Part shown: positions 9,134 to 18,108 of the stretch, piece after piece
How positions within the stretch are numbered: position 1 is the stretch's first letter
How the letters are laid out: each line of letters opens with the position of its first letter
DNA from: an uncultured bacterium
Lineage (GTDB): Bacteria; Actinomycetota; Coriobacteriia; Coriobacteriales; Coriobacteriaceae
Length of the DNA: 32,736 nt
Direction of reading: 5' to 3'
NCBI GenBank assembly: GCA_905216145.1
Contig: CAJMST010000022.1
Span: 1-32,736 of the forward strand
The notes under the pieces: generated by a model
What the model was told of the DNA's origin: nothing
The model's database searches: none
The model's input: only the letters and a program-made list of their open reading frames with translations
Program-made: the position numbers and the translations under genes

Positions 9134-10041
9134 TACTGTTCCTCCAATGCTGAGGCTCCGCCGACGATCTCGTTAATCTCGGTCGTGATCGAAGCCTGGC
9201 GCACGCGACTATACGTGCGGGTAAGGGTCGAGATGATCGCGGTGGCGTTTTCCGTCGCGGAGTGCATGGCCTTGCGGCGTGCACCCTGCTCGGCAGCCGC
9301 CGAATCGATCAGGGCCTGGTAGATGACCGTCAGGATATAAGACGGCGCAAGCTTGCCGAGAACATGCTCGGGAGAGGGCACGAACTCGAACGTGGACGAG
9401 ATGCGCTTAGGGGCGTCGGTCTCGTTCTTACGCGGACCGTGGGCCATAGCGATCATCTCGGGGTCGAGCGGCAACAGATGCTCGACGCGAAGCTCCTGAT
9501 CCACGCGGTTCTTGGCGTGGTGGTAGACAAGCTCGACACGGTCAAGCTCACCGGCACGATACGCATCGCAGATATGAGAGGAGATCATGCGGGCCTGATT
9601 GAAATCGGGCTCAGAGGAGTTGCCCTCAAAGTGCATGACGACGTTTGCGCGGTCACGGAAATACGTGGCCGGCTTACGCCCGCACGCGATGATCTCGCAC
9701 TCGATGCCGTCGTTCGCCCAAGAAGCGGCGAGCTTTTCGGCCGTGCGCTCCACCGTCGTATTGAAACCGCCGGCAAGGCCGCGGTCCGAGGCAATAACGA
9801 CAATCAGGCCATGCTTGACGCTCTCATGCTTCTGCAGCATGGGATCGGTGCCCGAACAGGAGGCGTCGCCGGCGACCGTCAACATGACGTCGGTCAGCGC
9901 CTCCTTATAGGGCTCGGCCTGCTTGGAGCGATCGAGGGCACGACGGATCTTGGCCGTAGAGACCATCTCCATCGTGCGCGTGATCTGCTTGGTCGTGGTA
10001 ACCGAGGAGATTCGCTTCTTAATGTCGCGAAGGTTGGCCAT
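9133..10041 (-). CDS. atpG: ATP synthase F1 subunit gamma
   Basis: The central rotor shaft of F1. 302 residues, with the family N-terminus (DIKKRISSVTTTKQITRTME) and C-terminus (RVRQASITTEINEIVGGASA), which form the long antiparallel coiled coil in the alpha3beta3 core. It starts 5 bases after the atpA stop and shares one base with atpD. Nothing unusual is seen. Confidence 0.96.
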
Positions 10042-10046
10042 GGGGC

Positions 10047-11645
10047 TTAGTTCTCCTCTGATCCAGAAACATCCGAATGGTGCTTGGCCATGAACTGCTG
10101 CTTGAAGTCGCCGATGACGCGCAAGAGCTCAGCCTTGGTGTCATCATCGATCTTCTTGGCGCGAACCTTGTCGAGCAGCGAGCCAAAGCCATTGTCCATG
10201 TACTCGATGAGCTCGGCACGGAAAGGCAGCACGTCGGCAATCTCCAGGTCATCCAGGAAGCCCTCGTTGCCAGCGAACAGCGTAACGATCTGCTCGCCAA
10301 CCTCAAACGGCTTGTAGCGCGGCTGCTTAAGGAGCTCGGTCATGCGGGCACCATGGGTCAGCTGCTTCTGAGTAGCCTCGTCAAGGTCGGAGCCAAACTG
10401 CGTAAAGCCAGCGAGCTCCTGATAGGAAGCGAGGTCCAGACGGAGGTTGCCGGCGACCTGCTTCATGGCCTTGGTCTGCGCATCGCCACCGACGCGGGAC
10501 ACGGAAATGCCCACGTCGACTGCCGGGCGCTGGCCCTGGAAGAAGAGCTCGGACTGCAGGTAGATCTGACCATCGGTAATGGAAATGACGTTGGTCGGAA
10601 TGTAGGCCGAGACGTCGCCGTCCTGGGTCTCGATGATCGGCAGAGCTGTCATGGAGCCGTAACCGTTCTTCTTGGACATCTTGACAGCACGCTCGAGCAG
10701 ACGAGAGTGCAGGTAGAAGATGTCGCCAGGATAGGCCTCGCGTCCGGGCGGACGATGCAGCGTCAGCGACATCTGACGGTAGGCCACAGCCTGCTTGGAC
10801 AGGTCATCGTAGATGACGAGCACGTGGCCGCCGGGGTTGGTCTCGCTGGCGGGCTTGCCGTCCTCGCCGTTGTACATGAAGAACTCGCCGATAGCGGCAC
10901 CGGCCATAGGCGCGATGTACTGCATAGGGGCGGAATCGGCAGCGGTGGCCGAAACGATGATGGTGTAGTCGAGCGCACCGTGCTGAACGAGGGTCTCGCG
11001 GATGTTGGCAACCGTGGAGGCCTTCTGGCCGATGGCGACATAGATGCAGACCATGCCCTTGCCGCGCTGGTTGAGGATAGCGTCGATGGCGATGGCGGTC
11101 TTACCGGTCTTACGGTCACCGATGATGAGCTCACGCTGACCGCGGCCAATAGGCACCATGGAGTCGATAGCGAGCAGACCGGTCTGAACCGGCTCGCACA
11201 CCGGGGTACGGTCGATGACACCGGGGGCCTTGAACTCGATGGGGCGACGATGCGTGGCGACGATGTCACCCAGGCCGTCGATAGGCTGGCCGAGCGGATT
11301 GACGACGCGGCCGAGCATGGCACGGCTCACGGGGATATCCATAATGCGGCCAGTGGTGCGGCACTCGTCGCCTTCCTTGATGGCGTCGACGGCACCAAAC
11401 AGAACGGCGCCGACCTCGTCACGGTCAAGGTTCTGGGCGAGGCCGAAGACGGTCTCACCGGTATCGGAGCTCTTGAACTCCAGAAGCTCGCCTGCCATGG
11501 CGCTCATGAGGCCGGAGACGCGCGCGATGCCGTCGCCTACCTCGTCGACCGTTGAAACCTCATGCGTATCGACCGTCGCGGAGAGGCTCGTGAGCTGCTC
11601 CTGCAGTTTCTTGGCGATATCCTGGGCATTGAGGGTTTCGGACAT
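10047..11645 (-). CDS. atpA: ATP synthase F1 subunit alpha
   Basis: The non-catalytic nucleotide-binding subunit of F1. 532 residues, with P-loop GDRKTGKTA, the arginine-finger segment ISVSRVGGDAQT and the VIYDDLSKQAVAYR motif. Compared with the E. coli pattern, a short extra loop rich in Gly, Glu and Asn (around GEDGKPASETNPGG) sits just before VIYDDL; I take this as a lineage trait. The ATG overlaps the atpH stop by one base (TAATG). Confidence 0.97.
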   Translation of the reverse strand: MSETLNAQDIAKKLQEQLTSLSATVDTHEVSTVDEVGDGIARVSGLMSAMAGELLEFKSSDTGETVFGLAQNLDRDEVGAVLFGAVDAIKEGDECRTTGRIMDIPVSRAMLGRVVNPLGQPIDGLGDIVATHRRPIEFKAPGVIDRTPVCEPVQTGLLAIDSMVPIGRGQRELIIGDRKTGKTAIAIDAILNQRGKGMVCIYVAIGQKASTVANIRETLVQHGALDYTIIVSATAADSAPMQYIAPMAGAAIGEFFMYNGEDGKPASETNPGGHVLVIYDDLSKQAVAYRQMSLTLHRPPGREAYPGDIFYLHSRLLERAVKMSKKNGYGSMTALPIIETQDGDVSAYIPTNVISITDGQIYLQSELFFQGQRPAVDVGISVSRVGGDAQTKAMKQVAGNLRLDLASYQELAGFTQFGSDLDEATQKQLTHGARMTELLKQPRYKPFEVGEQIVTLFAGNEGFLDDLEIADVLPFRAELIEYMDNGFGSLLDKVRAKKIDDDTKAELLRVIGDFKQQFMAKHHSDVSGSEEN

Positions 11646-12121
11646 TAGGCTTCACCTCCGTACGTATTAGCAGAGTTTGCGAGGGTCTCCTGCGCGACGC
11701 GCAGCTGCGTCTTGACGGAAATGTCACGACGCTCACCGCGGGCCTCGAGCACCAAGCCGCCCACGATAGACGGATCGACCTGCTCGATAAGGAACACCTT
11801 GCGGCCGAAGTCCTGCTCGCATTTCTTAGTGATGGTTTGACGCAGCTCGTCGTCGAGCGGGATCGCCGTGGTGACGGTCACGCCCACTACATCCTCGTCT
11901 TCCTCGGCAACATACTTAAAGGCAGCTGCCACCTTGGGAAGAAGGTCGAGCTGGTCGCGCTTGGACATGGTGTCGAGCACGGCGATGATCTCGGGGCTGG
12001 CGGAAGCCAGGCGCTCGATCATCTCGAGGTCCTCGAACACATGGTTCTCGGCCTTGGCGGCTTCCATGAGGGAGCGCGCGTAGGTCTCGAGCACCTTGTC
12101 CTGATAGCGGCTAGTCGGCAT
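11645..12121 (-). CDS. atpH: ATP synthase F1 subunit delta
   Basis: The delta subunit caps F1 and links it to the peripheral stalk (b subunits). 158 residues, slightly shorter than the usual 175-180. The N-terminal helical bundle begins YQDKVLETYARSLMEAA, and the C-terminal signature region EQVDPSIVGGLVLEARG is present. Its start overlaps the atpF stop by 11 bases and its stop overlaps atpA by one base. Confidence 0.93.
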   Translation of the reverse strand: MPTSRYQDKVLETYARSLMEAAKAENHVFEDLEMIERLASASPEIIAVLDTMSKRDQLDLLPKVAAAFKYVAEEDEDVVGVTVTTAIPLDDELRQTITKKCEQDFGRKVFLIEQVDPSIVGGLVLEARGERRDISVKTQLRVAQETLANSANTYGGEA

Positions 12122-12713
12122 TCAGGCTACCTGCTTCCTGGATGTAGCGCTCGATGAGCTTCTTCTGCTCGGTCTCGTCCTCGAGTGCCTCGCCCACGAT
12201 CTTGGTGGCGACGGCGACGGACAGGTCGGCGATGGAGCTCGCGGCACCGGCGTAGATGGACTTGCGCTCGTCCTCGACGGTCGTGTGGGCCTTGGCGATA
12301 ATCTCCTCGGCCTCTTTGTGAGCAGCCTCGATGATACGGGCGCGCTCGGACTCGGCGTCCTTACGGGCCTCGAGGACGATGTCGGCAGCCTGACGACGGG
12401 CGTCGGTGACGATCGAGTCAGACTCAGCGCGCTTGGCGATAGCCTCCTGCTTGGTCTTCTCGGCCTCGTCGAGGCTCTCCTCGATCTTCTTGCCGCGCTC
12501 CTCCATGGTTTTCATGATGCCCGGCAGGGCGACCTTGGCCAGCACGATCCAGATGATCAGGAAGGCGATAAGCGCCGGGATGAACTCCGCCATCTTAGGG
12601 ATGAGGATGTCCGCACCGGCAGCGCCGTCCTCGGCGAACGCGGAAACCGGCATGAGCAGCGCGGCCGCGGACGCGGAGAGTGCGATCGCGCTCTTCTGGG
12701 ATGAAAGATTCAT
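12111..12713 (-). CDS. atpF: ATP synthase Fo subunit b
   Basis: The peripheral-stalk subunit. 200 residues, longer than the usual 160-170 because of an extra N-terminus that looks like a cleavable signal peptide (residues 1-27, hydrophobic core ALSASAAALLMP, then AFA-ED). The usual single membrane helix follows at about 41-60 (EFIPALIAFLIIWIVLAKVA), then a long charged coiled coil rich in Glu, Lys and Ala. Signal-peptide-bearing b subunits occur in some actinobacteria; whether cleavage happens here is inferred. It starts 15 bases after the atpE stop. Confidence 0.94.
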   Translation of the reverse strand: MNLSSQKSAIALSASAAALLMPVSAFAEDGAAGADILIPKMAEFIPALIAFLIIWIVLAKVALPGIMKTMEERGKKIEESLDEAEKTKQEAIAKRAESDSIVTDARRQAADIVLEARKDAESERARIIEAAHKEAEEIIAKAHTTVEDERKSIYAGAASSIADLSVAVATKIVGEALEDETEQKKLIERYIQEAGSLNAD

Positions 12714-12728
12714 ACTTGACGCTCCGTG

Positions 12729-12923
12729 CTATTTAACGATCAGCGCGACAACGAAGCCGATCAGAGCCAGAGCCTCGCCGAAGGCGGAGCCCATGATGAA
12801 GACGGTGAACACGCGGCCCTGGACCTCAGGCTGACGGGCCATAGCACCCGTAGCACCCAGAGCAGACAGGCCGATAGCAAGACCAGCGCCGATAACACCG
12901 AGACCGTAACCGATAACTCCCAC
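12729..12923 (-). CDS. atpE: ATP synthase Fo subunit c
   Basis: The proteolipid that forms the rotor ring. Only 64 residues, short for the family (about 70-90), but both helices and the polar loop ARQPE (residues 29-33) are present. The ion-carrying carboxylate is Glu50 in helix 2 (GSAFGEALALIG). Helix 1 lacks the Gln of the GIGQG motif (GAGLAIG here), and Glu50 is followed by Ala rather than Ser/Thr, so a proton-type ring is more likely than a sodium-type one. The start is GTG at 12923, with a strong AAAGGAGG five to six bases upstream, as expected for a subunit needed in many copies. Confidence 0.95.
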   Translation of the reverse strand: MGVIGYGLGVIGAGLAIGLSALGATGAMARQPEVQGRVFTVFIMGSAFGEALALIGFVVALIVK

Positions 12924-13047
12924 GATTCCTCCTTTGTCGTGCGTGTCTTATTTCACGCAGGATAACCTTTTTATAACTGCCGGGCTCCATGGGTACGGGC
13001 ACCGGCGGTTAAACGAATTGCCTTACCTTTAAGACGCGAACGGGAGA
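12924..13047 (-). promoter_or_regulatory. Leader between atpB and atpE with small hairpins
   Basis: This is the longest gap in the atp operon (124 bases; the others are 15 or fewer). On the minus strand a GC-rich imperfect hairpin (GCCGG ... CCGGC) is followed by TTATAAAAAGG. A second hairpin, GCGTG-8 nt-CACGC (plus 12941-12958), has an A/T-rich loop and lies just before the AAAGGAGG of atpE. Such a leader could raise or stabilise translation of atpE relative to its neighbours. The structures are visible; the role is inferred. Confidence 0.4.
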
Positions 13048-13851
13048 CTACTCCTCCTCCGCGACCTCCTCTGCCTCGGAGACATACACGGCGGTAAGGA
13101 CCGTGAAAACGTAAGCCTGGATGGCACCGACCACAAGCTCGATCGCGTAGATCAGGATGAGAATGGCAAGCCAGGCAAGCGAAGGCAGGGCGCCGACGGC
13201 GTGGGCCGCGGAAACCTGCTGAAGCAGCGGCTGCATGAACATGCTCGCCATGATGGCGAACGAACCCATGACCACGTGTCCTGCGAACATGTTGCAGAAC
13301 AGACGGACGGCGAGCGTGATGAGGCGCAGGAAGGTCGAGAAAAGCTCGACGACCCACACGAGCACGTTCATCGGGAAGCTCACGCCCTCCGGGGCGAGGC
13401 TCTTAATGTAGCCGATCACGCCGTGAGCCTTGCATCCGTAGTAGATGAAGTACACGAAGGCGAAGATGGCGAGCGCGGCGGTGGAGCCGATTGCGCCGGT
13501 GCCGGGCTTCATTCCCGGGATCAGGCCGATCATGTTATTGATCAGGATGAACAGGAAAAGCGAGCACAGGAACGGGAAGTGCTTCTTCCAGTTCTCGCCC
13601 ACGACGCCCTTGCCGATATCGTTCTCGACGTACTCGATGATGTACTCGAAACCGTTGACGAAGAAGCCCTTGGGAACCAGGGTCTGCTTCTTCTTGAACA
13701 CGGCCAGGACGATCAGGAGCACGATCGTGGAGACGATCAGCCAAAACGAGTACTGCGTGATGCCGCAGCTCAGATCGCCCACGACGGGGGTGGAGCTGAA
13801 CTCGCTGACCAGATGATTAATCTCATCAGGCAGCTTTTCAAAAATTTCCAC
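13048..13851 (-). CDS. atpB: ATP synthase Fo subunit a
   Basis: The membrane stator subunit that forms the proton half-channels. 267 residues with several hydrophobic helices. The signature LAVRLFCNMFAGHVVMG carries the essential stator arginine (Arg183, equal to E. coli Arg210). LFILINNMIGLIPG and the C-terminal ELVVGAIQAYVFTVL are also typical. The start codon is GTG, with AAAGGTAA overlapping the end of the small upstream gene, 3 bases away. The C-terminus is acidic (SEAEEVAEEE). Confidence 0.96.
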   Translation of the reverse strand: MEIFEKLPDEINHLVSEFSSTPVVGDLSCGITQYSFWLIVSTIVLLIVLAVFKKKQTLVPKGFFVNGFEYIIEYVENDIGKGVVGENWKKHFPFLCSLFLFILINNMIGLIPGMKPGTGAIGSTAALAIFAFVYFIYYGCKAHGVIGYIKSLAPEGVSFPMNVLVWVVELFSTFLRLITLAVRLFCNMFAGHVVMGSFAIMASMFMQPLLQQVSAAHAVGALPSLAWLAILILIYAIELVVGAIQAYVFTVLTAVYVSEAEEVAEEE

Positions 13852-13854
13852 GAC

Positions 13855-14166
13855 TTACCTTTCGACCTCATGAGGATCTCGCAGCGCCTTGGCGACGCGA
13901 ACCGCGCAGGCGGCCATAAAGACCACGAAGCCGATCGCCTCGCCCAGGAGGAACATACGAAATGCCTCTCCGAACAACGCGAACACGATCAGGGTAAAGA
14001 CGAGCAGCGCGATCGCCGAGACCGCCAGACTCACCATGCCCTTGAGCATGTCCGCATTCTGTTTATCGTCAAGAACCGGCTTGAGCGTAAAGACAAAGGG
14101 AAGAAAGGCGATTGCGCCCGCGATGGCGCCTGCAACGATAGCGAGCAGATCGGCTATCTGAAACAC
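13855..14166 (-). CDS. Small AtpI-like membrane protein, first gene of the atp operon
   Basis: About 103 residues with three or four hydrophobic segments (roughly 6-28, 43-66 and 70-92) and a charged C-terminus ending DPHEVER. It occupies the atpI position, directly before atpB with a 3-base gap. AtpI proteins help c-ring assembly or ion supply; the assignment here rests on position and topology, since I see no decisive motif. The open frame extends to 14241, but that would overlap the promoter -10, so I chose the GTG at 14166 with GAGG five to six bases before it. It could instead be an unrelated membrane protein. Confidence 0.7.
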   Translation of the reverse strand: MFQIADLLAIVAGAIAGAIAFLPFVFTLKPVLDDKQNADMLKGMVSLAVSAIALLVFTLIVFALFGEAFRMFLLGEAIGFVVFMAACAVRVAKALRDPHEVER

Positions 14167-14227
14167 TGGCGTCCTCACTTTCCTTTTTAACGCTTCACAG
14201 AACAGTTCCCGCCAAACATTGGTGACT

Positions 14228-14255
14228 ATTGTACGAGCCAATCGCTAAAGTACAA
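14228..14255 (-). promoter_or_regulatory. Sigma-70-type promoter of the ATP synthase operon
   Basis: On the minus strand TTGTAC (-35, plus 14250-14255) is 16 bp from TACAAT (-10, plus 14228-14233). This predicts a start near 14221 and a leader of about 55 bases before the GTG at 14166. No other good promoter is visible upstream of atpB. Confidence 0.7.
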
Positions 14256-14448
14256 CCGAAAAAGCATCGGTTAATACGCACCTGTTCGTTTTCTTAAGAC
14301 CTTCTTTATGCCGCAGGTACGGTAATACGTTTTTTCGCGAACCCCTCTGGGCTAAACGTCCGTTAACAGGAGTGCGCGTGGACGTCTTTTGCTCGCCCGC
14401 GCGCACCATTTCTTCGTATTTGTAACCGTAGCCGACAAGGCCCGACGA

Positions 14449-15096
14449 CTACAGCGTACCGTAGATGCGGTCGCCGGCATCGCCCAAGCCGGGGACGATG
14501 TAGGCGGCCTCGTTAAGGTGGTCGTCGATGGCGCAGGTATAGATATGCACGTCGGGGTCTTTCTCGGTCAGCGACTTGAGACCCTCGGGCGCGGCGACGA
14601 TACACAGCATGCGGATATCTTTGACACCGCGCTCGCGCAGATAGCTGATAGCCATCTCGGCCGAACCGCCCGTGGCGAGCATGGGATCGACGACCAGGCA
14701 GATGCGCTGGTCGATATCCTTGGGCATCTTGCAGTAATACTCATGCGGCTCGTGGGTGACCTCGTCGCGCTCCATGCCAATGTGGCCCACGCGGGCAGAG
14801 GGCACCAGGTCGAGAATGCCGTCGACCATGCCAAGGCCCGCGCGCAGAATGGGAACGATGGCGAGCTTCTTGCCGGCAAGCTGCTTAAACGTGGCAGTGG
14901 TGATGGGAGTCTCGACTTCGACATCCTCCATGGGCAGGTCGCGCATGGCCTCGTAGCCGTCAAAGAGCGCGAGCTCGCGCACGAGCTGGCGGAACTGGTT
15001 GGTGCCGGTGCTCTTGTCGCGCAGGATCGACAGCTTATGCTGGACGAGCGGATGATCGACAAGCGTCACGCGAGACGTATCGTAGGTAACGGTCAT
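14449..15096 (-). CDS. upp: Uracil phosphoribosyltransferase
   Basis: The pyrimidine salvage enzyme that makes UMP from uracil and PRPP in the cytoplasm. 215 residues. The PRPP-binding motif LVVDPMLATGGSA and the C-terminal uracil-binding loop (IVPGLGDAGDRIYGT) are intact, as is the PILRAGLGMVDG segment. The frame stays open far upstream into the glpK region; the ATG at 15096 with AAAGGGG 8 bases before it gives the family N-terminus (DHPLVQHKLSILRDK). It lies 85 bases after glpK; a small hairpin (15130-15145) lies between, without a T-run. Confidence 0.96.
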   Translation of the reverse strand: MTVTYDTSRVTLVDHPLVQHKLSILRDKSTGTNQFRQLVRELALFDGYEAMRDLPMEDVEVETPITTATFKQLAGKKLAIVPILRAGLGMVDGILDLVPSARVGHIGMERDEVTHEPHEYYCKMPKDIDQRICLVVDPMLATGGSAEMAISYLRERGVKDIRMLCIVAAPEGLKSLTEKDPDVHIYTCAIDDHLNEAAYIVPGLGDAGDRIYGTL

Positions 15097-15181
15097 GGGT
15101 CTTACCCCTTTCGTTGCGGCCGGAAGATGGCCTTGCTGACAAGGCACGCCGCGGTGCTGTTGCCACGCGCCGTGCATAAGT

Positions 15182-16759
15182 TTAGCGGTTTGTTGTATCG
15201 AGTGCCCCGTCGCAGCCCTGCTGAGCGGTGCTGAGCGAACGCTTGACCGCATCGTGCCAACCGTCCAGGTTGCGCGCGCGACGCTCAACGGACATATGGG
15301 GATGGAACGTCTTGACGATCTGGGCGTTTTGCTCCAGCTCCTCCAGATCCTCCCAATACCCAACCGCAAGGCCCGCCAGATACGCGGCGCCGATTGCCGT
15401 AGTCTCCACCGACTCGCATTGCAGTACGGGGATATCCAGCAAGTCTGCCTGGAACTGCATGATGAACTCGTTGCGCGAGGCGCCGCCATCGACGGACAGG
15501 CGCTCGATCGAAAGACCCACGTCCTGCTCCATGGCACGCAGCACGTCATAGCTCTGATAGGCCATGGACTCACAAGCGGCACGCACGATGGTCGCGCGAC
15601 TCGAGGCGCCGGTCAGACCGCATACGATGCCGCGGGCGTGCGCGTCCCACCAAGGTGCACCCAAGCCCGCGAAAGCGGGGACAAAGTAGCATCCCTCGTT
15701 ATCGCTGATCGAGGAGGCGAGCTGTGCCGATTCGGATACGTTGGAGATAACGCCCATGTTGTCGCGTAGCCAGTTCATCGTTGAGCCGGCGGCAAAAATA
15801 GAGCCCTCGAGCGCATAGCTGACTTTGCCATCCGCAGCGATACCGATGGTGGAGACCAGGCCATTCTTGGATTCGACGATCTCGTCGCCGGTGTTCATGA
15901 GCATAAAGCAGCCCGTGCCATAGGTGTTTTTGGTCTGGCCGGGATGGAAGCAGCAGTGACCGAACAGCGACGCCTGCTGGTCGCCCGCCACACCCATGAT
16001 GGGCGGCATGTTGGTCATGATGTCGCTCGCGACGCGGCCGTAGTCACCGGCGCTCCAACGGACCTCGGGCATCATGGCACGCGGGATATCGAAGAGGGCC
16101 AGCAGGTCATCGTCCCAGTCCAACGTATGAATATTGAAGAGCGCCGTGCGACTGGCGTTGGTGTAGTCGGTGGCGAAGGTTTGGCCGCCGGTGAGGTTAT
16201 AGATGAGCCAGGTATCGATGGTGCCAAACATAAGGTCGCCCGCCGCCGCGCTCTCGCGCGCGCCGTCGACGTTGTCGAGGATCCACTGCACCTTGGAAGC
16301 CGAGAAATACGGGTCGAGCGTGAGTCCCGTGCGGGAACGCACCAGCTCCTCGCAACCCTGTTCAACCAACGCGTCGATTGCCGGCGCGGTACGACGGCAC
16401 TGCCATACGATGGCGTTATAGATGGGCTGGCCGCTCACGCGGTCCCAGACCACCGTGGTCTCGCGCTGGTTGGAGATGCCGATGGCGGCAATGCGGTCGG
16501 AGTGGATACCGCTCTTAAACTGGACTTCCATCATGACGGCGATCTGGCTGGCAAGGACCGCCGTGGGGTCTTGCTCTACCCAACCGGGACGTGGAAAACT
16601 CGTTTTGACGCTGCGACGTGCCTGCGCGACGATGCAGCCGTACTCGTCGACGATGGTCGCAAGTACCGAGGTGGTGCCGCAGTCGAGCGCCATGATGTAG
16701 GAACCGCCAAAGTTAAACGAGGCACCTTCCATGCCCAGGCTGTCCAGATTCAACGACAT
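15182..16759 (-). CDS. glpK: Glycerol kinase
   Basis: Phosphorylates glycerol to glycerol 3-phosphate. 525 residues of the FGGY kinase family, with about 20 extra N-terminal residues before the nucleotide-binding IMALDCGTTS. SNQRETTVVWD, YNAIVWQCRR and GVAGDQQASLFG (catalytic base Asp260) are present. His211 in the LFNIHTLDWD segment corresponds in position to the histidine phosphorylated by HPr in Gram-positive glycerol kinases, so PTS control is possible. GAAAGG lies 8 bases before the ATG. No glpF or glpD is nearby; it sits 13 bases after the threonylcarbamoyl-AMP synthase gene, an unusual partner. Confidence 0.95.
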   Translation of the reverse strand: MSLNLDSLGMEGASFNFGGSYIMALDCGTTSVLATIVDEYGCIVAQARRSVKTSFPRPGWVEQDPTAVLASQIAVMMEVQFKSGIHSDRIAAIGISNQRETTVVWDRVSGQPIYNAIVWQCRRTAPAIDALVEQGCEELVRSRTGLTLDPYFSASKVQWILDNVDGARESAAAGDLMFGTIDTWLIYNLTGGQTFATDYTNASRTALFNIHTLDWDDDLLALFDIPRAMMPEVRWSAGDYGRVASDIMTNMPPIMGVAGDQQASLFGHCCFHPGQTKNTYGTGCFMLMNTGDEIVESKNGLVSTIGIAADGKVSYALEGSIFAAGSTMNWLRDNMGVISNVSESAQLASSISDNEGCYFVPAFAGLGAPWWDAHARGIVCGLTGASSRATIVRAACESMAYQSYDVLRAMEQDVGLSIERLSVDGGASRNEFIMQFQADLLDIPVLQCESVETTAIGAAYLAGLAVGYWEDLEELEQNAQIVKTFHPHMSVERRARNLDGWHDAVKRSLSTAQQGCDGALDTTNR

Positions 16760-16772
16760 CGCTTACACCTTT

Positions 16773-17516
16773 CTATTGCATCGGGTCGGACAGGACCCGC
16801 TCGATCTCTGATGCGGGAAGTGCGCCTTGGCGCAGGATCTGGAGCTCGCCATGTTGGAACGACACAATGGTCGAAGCGTCTCGGCACGGGGTCTCGCCCG
16901 CGTCGACGGCCACATCGACCCCCTCCAGAATGCGGTCCTCAACGTCGGCAAAGCTTGCCGGCGCGGGCGCGCCGTGCGTATTGGCGCTGGTGCAGGCAAG
17001 CGGACTGCCGCACGCGCGGATGAGCGCCTGCACCACGGGCGAGGCCGACGCGCGAAGAGCCACCGTGTCGTCGGCGGCGCGCATAAAGGTTGGCACGCAG
17101 GGGGCTGCCTTGACCACGATAGTCAGGGCACCCGGCCAGCATAGTCGGGCAAGCGCGCGGGCATCTTCCGGGATATCCACGCCGTAGCGGTCGAGGGCCC
17201 CGGCATCATCGACCAGCCAGGCGACCGTTTGGGTGAGTTCACGTTGCTTGAGAGTGAAGATACGGCGATAGCCGGTGCCGAGCGCAGGGACTGCGGCGCC
17301 GTTGACGGCAGCCTGCGGATCGCGCGGCCACGATGGGAATTCGCTTGTATCTTGGGGCACGGCGTCCGAGAAGGCGTTGACTGCCACAGCGACACCATAG
17401 ACGGTCTCGGTCGGGATCAGGGCCAAGCCGCCACAGCGGAGTACCTCGGCCGTACGCTCGACGGCGAGCCGATGCGGCTCACGCGCTCCCTCGAATACCC
17501 GATAGACCGTCTGCAT
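16773..17516 (-). CDS. L-threonylcarbamoyladenylate synthase (Sua5/YrdC family)
   Basis: Makes threonylcarbamoyl-AMP from threonine, bicarbonate and ATP for the t6A modification of ANN-decoding tRNAs. 247 residues. The signature LIPTETVYGVA (residues 33-43), the LKQREL stretch corresponding to the family K-x-R, CWPGALTIVVKA and SPLACTSANTHGAPAPASF are present. About 25 additional residues with many Pro and Ala lie between the PTETVYG motif and LKQREL compared with short YrdC proteins. There is no Sua5 C-terminal domain. The Shine-Dalgarno before the ATG at 17516 is distant (AAGGGG about 13 bases away), so the start is less certain. Confidence 0.88.
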   Translation of the reverse strand: MQTVYRVFEGAREPHRLAVERTAEVLRCGGLALIPTETVYGVAVAVNAFSDAVPQDTSEFPSWPRDPQAAVNGAAVPALGTGYRRIFTLKQRELTQTVAWLVDDAGALDRYGVDIPEDARALARLCWPGALTIVVKAAPCVPTFMRAADDTVALRASASPVVQALIRACGSPLACTSANTHGAPAPASFADVEDRILEGVDVAVDAGETPCRDASTIVSFQHGELQILRQGALPASEIERVLSDPMQ

Positions 17517-17534
17517 GTGTATGCCAGCCCCTTA

Positions 17535-17603
17535 CGCTCTGGTGCAAGTTTGTTTACTGTGGGGCATTCTCGCACGAAACGTTCAACCTATTTGCCCAGA
17601 GCG
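17535..17603. repeat. Inverted repeat in the hicB-to-synthase gap
   Basis: CGCTCTGGTGCAA (17535-17547) pairs with TTGCCCAGAGCG (17592-17603) with one bulged base; the spacer is 44 bases. It lies just upstream of the threonylcarbamoyl-AMP synthase start on the minus strand. There is no T-run, so it is not an obvious terminator. It may be a regulatory leader or a degenerate dispersed repeat. Confidence 0.45.
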
Positions 17604-17650
17604 CATGTTGGTTTGGTGAGCGGCTCTAGTAGTCGGTGAAAGTGAGGGGG

Positions 17651-18097
17651 TTATTGGACTGCGACGAACTTCTTTGGCCTGCCGGCGTGACGTTCTTGGG
17701 CGGCGTAGCGCTCGATGCTGTCTATCGTTATCATCCGACGGCCGTCGACGAGTTCAACATCGAGCTTTCCGGCTTTGACCAGCGCGGTAATCCGCGGAGC
17801 GGAGACTTTGAGGTCCAGTGCTGCGTCTTTAAATGTTCGGCACGCCGCTTCCCGAGCGTCCTCGTGGTCGATTTCGACTGAAAGGGCCACGACCTCGGCC
17901 GAGCGTTCGTACCCTGCCGGAGTCAAACCGTTGTTGAGGTCGTCGGCCAAAAACGCCATCAGTGCCTCGGTGGCATGGGCAATCGCTTCTTCGCGCGTAT
18001 CGCCATCGGCAAAGGCGCCGGGAATCTGCGGGAAGCTAGCACAGTAACCGTCGTCTTCTTTTACGAGAACGCAGTCATAGGTAAATCGCTGCCTCAT
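17651..18097 (-). CDS. hicB: HicB-family antitoxin
   Basis: The antitoxin partner of HicA. 148 residues. The N-terminal half is the partial RNase H-like HicB domain (FTYDCVLVKEDDGYCASFPQ, then DTREEAIAHATEALMAFL). The C-terminal half contains a helix-turn-helix-like segment (KVSAPRITALVKAGKLDVEL ... DSIERYAAQ), which should bind the operon's own promoter. The frame opens 15 codons earlier, but GGAGG directly before the ATG at 18097 fixes the start. It begins 11 bases after hicA. Confidence 0.88.
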   Translation of the reverse strand: MRQRFTYDCVLVKEDDGYCASFPQIPGAFADGDTREEAIAHATEALMAFLADDLNNGLTPAGYERSAEVVALSVEIDHEDAREAACRTFKDAALDLKVSAPRITALVKAGKLDVELVDGRRMITIDSIERYAAQERHAGRPKKFVAVQ

Positions 18098-18108
18098 TTT
18101 GCCTCCAA

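Noticed and set aside
10077..11555. 492-codon open frame on the plus strand
   Set aside because: Antisense to atpA, with composition typical of an antisense shadow and no motif.
12729..12923. Sodium-translocating c-ring
   Set aside because: The helix-1 Gln and the Ser/Thr after the key Glu are missing, so a proton-type site is more likely.
15097..15582. Upstream extension of the upp frame
   Set aside because: It overlaps the 3' end of glpK in another frame; upp has a clear start and Shine-Dalgarno at 15096.
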